In this document: positions 58,082 through 64,000 of the stretch, piece by piece
Numbering within the stretch: the first letter of the stretch is position 1
How the letters are laid out: every line of letters begins with the position of its first letter
Source of the DNA: Paraburkholderia hospita
GTDB lineage: Bacteria; Pseudomonadota; Gammaproteobacteria; Burkholderiales; Burkholderiaceae
Length of the DNA: 64,000 nt
Assembly (NCBI RefSeq): GCF_002902965.1
Contig: NZ_CP026106.1
Coordinates: 372,001-436,000 of the forward strand
Direction: 5' to 3'
The notes under the pieces: generated by a model
The model's input: the letters and a program-made list of their open reading frames with translations, nothing else
Databases searched by the model: none
Told to the model about the DNA's origin: nothing
Position numbers and translations under genes: made by a program

Positions 58082-59511
58082 CGCGGCATTTCTTTTCGAG
58101 TAGCCGCGTCCTTGCTGTTGCCAGCGCGCTGGTGTTTCTCGCCGGCTGCACGACGTTTTCGAAGGACGGCGGCTTCAATACCGTTTCGACGACCGCTTCC
58201 GAGCGCCTCGGGAAAGACGCCGTACTGGTGAAGACAGACCAAGACCGGGACGCCGTCGTGAAGCGAACGCAGGAACTCCTTTCCAGGCCTTTGGGCATGG
58301 ATGACGCAGTCCAGATTGCGCTGCTGAACAACCGGGGCCTGCAGGCCTCGTACGGAGAGCTCGGTATTTCCGAGGCGGACCTGGTTCAGGCAGGACGGCT
58401 CCCGAACCCCGGCTTCAGTTTTAGCCGCACTCACGGGGGCAACGACCTGAGCATCAACCGCACGTTCACGCTCGGACTGTTGAACGCGCTCACACTGCCG
58501 CTGGCGACGCGCATCGAGAGCCGCCGCTTTGAGCAGACCAAGCTTCTGGCGGCAGATGCGATGCTCAAGGTAGCCGCCGACGCACGACGGGCCTATGTCA
58601 ACGCGGTGGCCGCCGAGCAGGCTGCGGCATATGCCGCGCAGGTGAAGGATTCGGCGGAAGCTGGTGCCGAACTGGCGTTGCGGATGCAACAGGCCGGCAA
58701 CTTCAGCAAGCTCGACTACGCTCGCGAGCAGGCGTTTTACGCAGACGCGGTGGCGCAACTCGCAAGAACGCGACAGCAGTCTGTGTCCGCACGGGAAAAG
58801 CTTACGCGCACGATGGGCCTGTGGGGTGCCGGGACTCAGTACACGCTTCCAGAACGCCTGCCAGACCTGCCCAAGAACCGTCCCGAACTGAACGACCTCG
58901 AGAGCTTCGCGATGCAGAACCGGCTGGACATCCAGGCGGCGAAGCTGCAGACGCAGAGTGTCGCGAGCTCGTTGGGTCTCAGCAAGGCGACGCGTTTTAT
59001 CAACGCGCTTGACGTCGGATATCAGAACAATTTCACGACCTCCGACGGCCATGAGCAGGGCTACGAAATCAGCGTCGAGATTCCTGTCTTCAACTGGGGC
59101 GGCGCGAAGGTTGCGCGCGCCGAAGCGATTTACATGCAGTCGGTCAACCGCGTCGCCGAGATCGCGATTAACGCTCGGTCGGAAGTGCGGGAGTCGTATT
59201 CGGCCTACGTGACTGACTACGACGTCGCAAAGCACTATCGCGACGAAGTCGTGCCAATCCGGAAAACCATTTCGGATGAGCTGCTGCTTCGCTACAACGG
59301 CATGCTCGCGAGCGTGTTCGAACTGCTGTCCGATTCGCGTGACCAGGTCGGCGCGGTTAACAGCTATATCGACGCGTTGAAGGACTACTGGCTCGCGGAG
59401 ACCGACCTGCAGCAGGCAGTCGGTGGCCGTCTTCCACCGCTCGCGATGGCCCCGGCGCCGTCAGCACCCACGACGCAACCGGCGTCGCCTACAGATTCTG
59501 AAGGTAAATGA
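58078..59511 (+). CDS. TolC-family outer-membrane efflux lipoprotein
   Basis: Protein of 477 aa. Lipoprotein signal with lipobox LAGC (about residue 24). Two OEP repeats with long amphipathic helices (LGISEADLVQAGRLPNPGFSFSRTHGG; QLEDFYYW-like regions absent, but EIAINARSEVRESYSAYVTDYDVA is typical). No CusA/CusB partner in the window, so it may work with an unlinked pump or act with the oxidase as in Cop/Pco-type systems. The end is Pro/Thr-rich. Confidence 0.88.
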   Translation: MTRHFFSSSRVLAVASALVFLAGCTTFSKDGGFNTVSTTASERLGKDAVLVKTDQDRDAVVKRTQELLSRPLGMDDAVQIALLNNRGLQASYGELGISEADLVQAGRLPNPGFSFSRTHGGNDLSINRTFTLGLLNALTLPLATRIESRRFEQTKLLAADAMLKVAADARRAYVNAVAAEQAAAYAAQVKDSAEAGAELALRMQQAGNFSKLDYAREQAFYADAVAQLARTRQQSVSAREKLTRTMGLWGAGTQYTLPERLPDLPKNRPELNDLESFAMQNRLDIQAAKLQTQSVASSLGLSKATRFINALDVGYQNNFTTSDGHEQGYEISVEIPVFNWGGAKVARAEAIYMQSVNRVAEIAINARSEVRESYSAYVTDYDVAKHYRDEVVPIRKTISDELLLRYNGMLASVFELLSDSRDQVGAVNSYIDALKDYWLAETDLQQAVGGRLPPLAMAPAPSAPTTQPASPTDSEGK

Positions 59512-59512
59512 A

Positions 59513-60808
59513 ATGGTGTCACGTCGAAGTTTTCTTGGCGGCTCGGGGGCCGCACTGCTCGGAGCAGCATTGGTGAGCAAGGCCGGTGCTGCGTCGCTGC
59601 CAGAGGCGCATACGATGGCGAAAGCCACCATGCAGCCGCCGCTCACACCTCTCAATGGCCGTCCGTATACGCCTGTTGCCACGCTGAACGGCTGGTCGCT
59701 GCCGTGGCGCATGAAAAACGGCTGGAAGGAATTCCACCTGATTGCTGAGCCTGTGGTGCGCGAAATGGCGCCGGGCATGAATGCGAATCTGTGGGGCTAC
59801 AACGGCCAGGCTCCCGGCCCCACCATCGAAGCAGTGGAAGGCGACAAGGTCCGCATTTTCGTGACCAACAAGCTGCCGGAGCACACCACCGTTCACTGGC
59901 ACGGAATGCTGTTGCCGTCGGGCATGGATGGCGTGGGTGGCCTCACGCAGCCGCACATCCCTCCGGGCAAGACGTTTGTCTATGAATTCGAGCTCGAGAA
60001 GCACGGCACCTTCATGTATCACCCGCACGCGGACGAGATGGTCCAGATGGCGATGGGGATGATGGGGACTTTCATCGTTCATCCGAAAGACCCCAGCGTC
60101 ATGCAGGTCGACCGTGACTTCGTATTCATCATGTCCGCGTATGACATCGACCCGGGCAGCTTCACGCCGCGCGTCAACGAGATGACCGACTTCAACATGT
60201 GGACCTGGAATTCGCGGGTCTTTCCGGGCATCGACCCGTTGCCGGTACGTGCCGGGGACCGCGTGCGTATCCGGTTCGGCAATCTGACGATGACCAATCA
60301 CCCCATCCATCTGCACGGCTATCACTTCGAGGTCGCGGGCACAGACGGCGGATGGATTCCGCCGTCTGCGCGCTGGCCCGAAGTTACCGCCGATGTCGCC
60401 GTCGGCCAGATGCGTGCCATCGAATTTACGGCGAACCGGCCCGGCGACTGGGCGTTCCATTGCCACAAGTCCCACCACACGATGAATGCGATGGGGCACT
60501 CCGTACCCAACCTGATTGGCGTGCAGCAGAAAGACCTCGCAAAACGTATCAACAAACTCGTGCCCGACTACATGGCAATGGGCAGCACGGGCGGCGCGAT
60601 GGGCGAGATGGAAATGCCCTTGCCTGATAACACGCTGCCGATGATGACCGGCACCGGTCCGTTCGGCCCGCTGGAAATGGGGGGCATGTTCACCGTCGTG
60701 AAGGTTCGCGAGGGACTGGGGCGCAAGGACTACCGCGACCCAGGCTGGTTCAAACACCCCAAAGGCACTGTTGCGTACGAATACACCGGCGAGTTGCCGG
60801 ACGGCTGA
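59513..60808 (+). CDS. multicopper oxidase (copper-resistance type)
   Basis: Periplasmic oxidase of 431 aa exported by Tat (SRRSFLGGSGAALLGA). Copper motifs in order: HTTVHWHG, GTFMYHPHADE, HPIHLHGYHFEV and HCHKSHHTMNAMGH, giving the type 1, 2 and 3 sites. Met-rich loops (MVQMAMGMMG; GEMEMPLPDNTLPMM) can bind Cu(I). It is shorter than CueO or PcoA. ATG 59513 is 2 nt after the TolC-family stop. Confidence 0.93.
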   Translation: MVSRRSFLGGSGAALLGAALVSKAGAASLPEAHTMAKATMQPPLTPLNGRPYTPVATLNGWSLPWRMKNGWKEFHLIAEPVVREMAPGMNANLWGYNGQAPGPTIEAVEGDKVRIFVTNKLPEHTTVHWHGMLLPSGMDGVGGLTQPHIPPGKTFVYEFELEKHGTFMYHPHADEMVQMAMGMMGTFIVHPKDPSVMQVDRDFVFIMSAYDIDPGSFTPRVNEMTDFNMWTWNSRVFPGIDPLPVRAGDRVRIRFGNLTMTNHPIHLHGYHFEVAGTDGGWIPPSARWPEVTADVAVGQMRAIEFTANRPGDWAFHCHKSHHTMNAMGHSVPNLIGVQQKDLAKRINKLVPDYMAMGSTGGAMGEMEMPLPDNTLPMMTGTGPFGPLEMGGMFTVVKVREGLGRKDYRDPGWFKHPKGTVAYEYTGELPDG

Positions 60809-60872
60809 TTTTCTGTCTCGTCGGACTTTGAAGTCCGGCTTAACTTTTTATTTCAATGCAGGAGAAAGAGTG

Positions 60873-61223
60873 ATGACGAACGTGTTTGCATCGATTGTGG
60901 TTGGCTGCGTCCTGGCAATTTCGGCATCGACCTATGCGGCTGGCGAGATGGGCAACATGGACATGGGTGGCAGTGACGCCAGGCAAGCCGGCGAGGCGAA
61001 AGCAGGCATGTCGCATGGGGAAATCAAGAAAGTCGACGCAGCCTCCGGAAAGCTGACCATCAAGCATGGCCCCCTGGAAAACCTGGGCATGGACGCCATG
61101 ACGATGGTCTTCAAGGTCAAGAACCCGGCGATGATTTCGCAGGTCAAGGTCGGCGACAAGATTGATTTCGTGGCCGAAGAGGTGGACGGCGCATTGACGG
61201 TGACGAAGCTGCAGAAGAATTAA
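60873..61223 (+). CDS. CusF-like periplasmic copper-binding protein
   Basis: Protein of 116 aa with a signal peptide (about 1-22, ending TYAA), a Met/Gly/His linker (GEMGNMDMGGS) and a CusF-type OB-fold. The Cu/Ag ligands are conserved in ...KHGPLENLGMDAMTMVFKV (His/Met/Met-type site). GGAGAAAGAG precedes the ATG. Likely periplasmic Cu(I) carrier. Confidence 0.88.
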   Translation: MTNVFASIVVGCVLAISASTYAAGEMGNMDMGGSDARQAGEAKAGMSHGEIKKVDAASGKLTIKHGPLENLGMDAMTMVFKVKNPAMISQVKVGDKIDFVAEEVDGALTVTKLQKN

Positions 61224-61279
61224 TGCTTTTACGGGGTGCTGCCCTCAAACGCAGGTAACACCCACTTTCACTATTCAGG

Positions 61280-61666
61280 ATGCGCAACGACATGAAAACG
61301 TTCAATCGCAAGCAGCTCACGCGGCTGGCTGCGGCAGCGGCCATCGCACTGGTGCCGGCTGCCGCGTTCGCACACGGCAAGCTCGAGAATGCAGTCCCCG
61401 CGGCTGGTAGCGCCCTCGATGCGGCACCTGATGCATTGCGGCTTACCTTTAATGAAGACCTCGAATCCACTTTCAGCACGGTGAAAGTGTCCGATGCAAA
61501 CGGCGCCGCCGTGACCAGGGAAAAGGCCAAAGTCGACGCTTCCAATCCGCGCGTGCTGACGGTCGCACTCCCGAAAATTTCGTCCGGCTCTTACTCGGTA
61601 CAGTGGGCCGTGATGACGCATGACGCCCACAAGACCAAGGGCACGTACACCTTCCAGGTGAAGTGA
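61280..61666 (+). CDS. copC: copper-resistance protein CopC
   Basis: Periplasmic copper-binding cupredoxin-like protein of 128 aa. The signal peptide ends AFA so the mature protein begins HGKLENAVPAAGS with the N-terminal His ligand. The second site is in the C-terminal HDAHKTKGTYTF. Start at 61280 or at the Met 4 codons later. It overlaps the next gene by 1 bp (TGATG). Confidence 0.93.
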   Translation: MRNDMKTFNRKQLTRLAAAAAIALVPAAAFAHGKLENAVPAAGSALDAAPDALRLTFNEDLESTFSTVKVSDANGAAVTREKAKVDASNPRVLTVALPKISSGSYSVQWAVMTHDAHKTKGTYTFQVK

Positions 61667-62607
61667 TGAACGACGGTCTCCTTGGCATCCTGCGGCTCGC
61701 GTTCGTTGCCCTGCAGAACCTCAGCTTTGCGGTTGTCGTTGGCGTACTGCTTGGCGACCGATGGCTCGCGCGTCGAAACTCACCGTGGCAGGAGGGAATC
61801 AGTCGGCGGATGGTTAGCGCGCTACGTATCGCGTCGGTCGGCGTGCTGGTGTCCAGCGCGTTTGCTTTCTGGATTCATTGTGCGTTGATGAGTGAGTCGA
61901 CGCTTCTGGAGGCGGGACCTGCAGTCCGCTCGATGCTCGTGGAGACTGGCTTTGGTCATGCGTGGTTAGTCGGCGCGGGACTGATGCTATGCGTAGTTAT
62001 TCTTTCGCTTACCCAGACAGGCAAGTCGATTCGATTTCCGCTGGGCATCGGCTTGGCTCTGGCGGGTGTCGCCCTTGCACGAAGCAACGGAGGACATCCG
62101 GTCGATGCGGGCCTGTTCAGCTTGCCCGTATGGGTGGACTGGATCCATCTGCTCGCCATCAGCGCATGGGTGGGACTTGTGCTGGTCACGACACATGTTG
62201 TTGCGCCGCGTTTTTTCGACGCTCCGGGCAGCGAGCATGTCAACAACGCGGCGTATATCCAGTCCTTGTCGGATGCCGCAACGCTTGCGCTGGTCATTCT
62301 TTTTGCTACGGGCGCCTATAACGGCTGGCGCGGTGTCAGGTCGCCAGGCGACCTTCTCGAATCGGGCTACGGACAGATTCTGTTGTTGAAACTTGCCTTG
62401 GTGTTCGTGGCTGCAGCCCTCGGAGGACACAACCGTTTCTTCGAGATGCCCAAGCTGCTCGCATCATTGAAGAGTGCCTCGTCGACGCCACCAGTGAAGC
62501 CTCTAAAACGCTTTGTCGCAGTGTTGCATATCGAATCTGCGGTATTGGCTGGGGTACTGGTCGCCGCTGCGGTACTCGTCTCCAGCCCACTACCTGGTAC
62601 TTCGTAG
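61666..62607 (+). CDS. copD: copper-resistance membrane protein CopD
   Basis: Inner-membrane protein of 313 aa with about eight spans and conserved His in membrane segments (SGHAWLVG-like GFGHAWLV, NGGHPVDAG, WVDWIHLLAISAWVG, THVVAPRFF, GGHNRFFEMP). It works with CopC in copper uptake or delivery. Last gene of the operon; a strong terminator follows. Confidence 0.93.
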   Translation: MNDGLLGILRLAFVALQNLSFAVVVGVLLGDRWLARRNSPWQEGISRRMVSALRIASVGVLVSSAFAFWIHCALMSESTLLEAGPAVRSMLVETGFGHAWLVGAGLMLCVVILSLTQTGKSIRFPLGIGLALAGVALARSNGGHPVDAGLFSLPVWVDWIHLLAISAWVGLVLVTTHVVAPRFFDAPGSEHVNNAAYIQSLSDAATLALVILFATGAYNGWRGVRSPGDLLESGYGQILLLKLALVFVAAALGGHNRFFEMPKLLASLKSASSTPPVKPLKRFVAVLHIESAVLAGVLVAAAVLVSSPLPGTS

Positions 62608-62717
62608 TCGATTTCGGTACCGTTTGTTTCTCACGTCCACGCAGATGGTCACCGCCGCAGGGTCAATATGGGCTGCGTCCTGCCTCGATTGATTTCAGGT
62701 AAAGGCCATCTTTTTCG

Positions 62718-62747
62718 GGACCCGACAGCACGTTGGGTCCTTTTTTT
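62718..62747 (+). terminator. intrinsic terminator of the copper operon
   Basis: A 9-bp stem GGACCCGAC (62718-62726) and GTTGGGTCC (62732-62740, one G-U pair) with a 5-nt loop, followed by seven T. Confidence 0.88.
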
Positions 62748-62936
62748 CTGCTGGGTCGTAACCGGAATGCGTGTTCGCGAGGCCAGAGCTGCGTCCGACG
62801 TGGATGATGCGTTGAGCATTTAGTTCGTATGACTAAAAAGTCATTTTCGTGTCACGGCTCGTTCAGACCTCACTCTCCAGAATGGAAACCGTTCGGAATC
62901 GACTCTTATCGATTTCACATCGCTCTGGAGGAGTAT
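62748..62936. other. leader of the DUF4148 gene
   Basis: Holds the promoter and ribosome site (GGAGGAG) of the next gene. The in-frame reading from 62829 is not typical coding and lacks a ribosome site. Nothing else seen. Confidence 0.4.
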
Positions 62937-63272
62937 ATGAAGCTCAAAACTATCGTCGCCGCGCTCATCGCTGCAACGCTCGCCACGTTGGCATTTGCCG
63001 ATGCAGACCACGACTACCCCGAATCTACCGCTTCGACCACGTTACCGTCCGCGAGCAGCGCCAGTCAGCCGACGTCCGATGCGACGACTCCGGCCATCCA
63101 ACCACAGCAACAAGGAAAAACCCGAGAGCAGGTGGTGCAGGAGCTGATTCAGGCTAGACGCGAAGGGCTCGTCCCGGCTGGTCACGCCGACTATCCGCCA
63201 AGTCAGGCGACGATTGAGCGCAATCGGGCGCGCATGAAGTCGACCGCTCCGAAATGGGCCAATCAGCAGTAG
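62937..63272 (+). CDS. DUF4148 domain secreted protein
   Basis: Protein of 111 aa. Signal peptide (MKLKTIVAALIAATLATLAFA), a Ser/Thr/Pro-rich linker, then the DUF4148 motif (KTREQVVQELIQARREGLVPAGHADYPPS). This small family is abundant in Burkholderiaceae and its function is unknown. Confidence 0.8.
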   Translation: MKLKTIVAALIAATLATLAFADADHDYPESTASTTLPSASSASQPTSDATTPAIQPQQQGKTREQVVQELIQARREGLVPAGHADYPPSQATIERNRARMKSTAPKWANQQ

Positions 63273-64000
63273 AGCAATTCTCCCGGTAACGGCGTCGTCG
63301 CGTGTGGGTCTGGCGACGTGCCTACCGGTCAGTCTCAGTTGGGAGCGCAGTGGTAATTTCTCTGGTACTACGAAGGTGCAAACGCCATTAATAGCCAGTG
63401 TACGCATCATCGCCGCACACGGCGCCTCAAGGGACGATGGGATCGTCGCGGTTCTTCCCGTGGAGCGCTTTTACCGGGTGCGTACGACTTCAGAGGCGGC
63501 TCCGTCAGCAGGAACGACGGCGGAATCTGCCTCCGAGCCGCATTCCGAAGTCGGCGTTCCGGGTGCGTAGCGCGGGCGGATCGAGCGTTTGGTTACGTCT
63601 TGCTTTTGAGTGCTTGAACGTCCGCGGTGCACAAAGGTGACTTTGGCAATACTTCACTGTCCATCGGGAGCCCGAATTCCGATATCCGTATGAGTGAAAA
63701 TCCGCCTCACCTCGCCGCTGCCAGCGGTGCCCACACCGACGGGGTTTCCGGATGCCAATGAATTGGCTGTGCACGCGGGCTATGCCAGGTTGCACCAGGC
63801 CTGGAGATTGAACGCCAATACAAAAGACCTGGACCGATTTAGATCTTACGAATTTTCGCGCGCACGCATAGATGGGTGCGACGGGCTATTGCGTCTATCG
63901 CGACAAGAAGACGTTTTATACCTGATTGGTTTCCTATTGACGGGTGGCGCGGTGTTGTTCGAACACCGTCTGGCATGAAACGCAGCGGGCCGTGTAGGGC
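63273..64000. other. terminal stretch without recognised gene
   Basis: About 730 bp. A 94-codon frame at 63694-63978 (GTG start; LHQAWRLNANTKDLDRFRSYEF, hydrophobic end YLIGFLLTGGAVLF) is the best coding candidate, but no family is recognised and no ribosome site is clear. Confidence 0.35.

Overview
The window looks like a chromosome or chromid segment of a betaproteobacterium of the Burkholderia / Paraburkholderia / Caballeronia group. The reasons are the high GC content with strong GC3 bias, the Burkholderia-type porin, the DUF4148 protein, the HU protein with a lysine-rich tail and the protein families overall. The assignment is by recognition, not by a search.

Layout. (1) 0-2.4 kb: the 3' part of a thiolase, a ketopantoate-reductase-like gene and a small membrane protein. 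(2) 3.2-13.4 kb: a peptide-uptake region with an OprD-type porin, oppABCDF, an XRE-cupin regulator and a POT di/tripeptide transporter. (3) 13.4-20.3 kb: a MocR regulator and an HU-like protein between two copies of a composite inverted repeat. Another copy of the repeat lies at 2.4-3.2 kb. One copy is split by a Tn5-like IS4-family element and another by an IS30-family element. (4) 20.7-25.1 kb: the four-gene Anbu proteasome-like cluster (circularly permuted ATP-grasp, alpha-E, transglutaminase-like, Anbu), followed by a porin and a YihY/BrkB membrane protein. (5) 28.4-37.7 kb: a self-contained selenocysteine formate dehydrogenase block. It holds fdhA with an in-frame UGA and a bSECIS hairpin, the beta and gamma subunits, fdhE, selA, selB and tRNA-Sec. 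selD is not in the window. (6) 37.7-54.6 kb: a low-density, partly decayed accessory region starting right after tRNA-Sec. It has a second, inverted copy of the IS4 element, small secreted proteins, an ACT protein, a hemerythrin, MurQ, relics of pntB and of a nitrate-type MFS transporter, a broken TetR gene, a CDGSH protein, a LysR regulator and an IS6-type element carrying an IS630 element inside it. (7) 54.6-62.7 kb: a copper-resistance block. A CopZ-like protein and a CopRS/CusRS pair run leftward. A CopL-like protein, a small secreted protein, a TolC-family lipoprotein, a multicopper oxidase, a CusF-like protein, CopC and CopD run rightward. A CusR-type box lies between the two groups. The window ends with a DUF4148 protein and about 700 bp without a recognised gene.

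How the genes fit together. OprD porin, OppA and OppBCDF form a complete outer-to-inner membrane route for oligopeptides, with the POT carrier for di- and tripeptides beside it. The fdh-sel block carries both the Sec enzyme and the dedicated machinery for decoding UGA. The copper block handles Cu in the periplasm (oxidase, CopC, CusF-like) and outer membrane (TolC family) under a Cu-sensing two-component system. The two IS4 copies are inverted, 24 kb apart, and each has its own 9-bp target duplication. They are therefore independent insertions and a standing substrate for inversion of the Anbu-fdh-sel segment.

All calls come from reading the sequence and translations. No database search was run.
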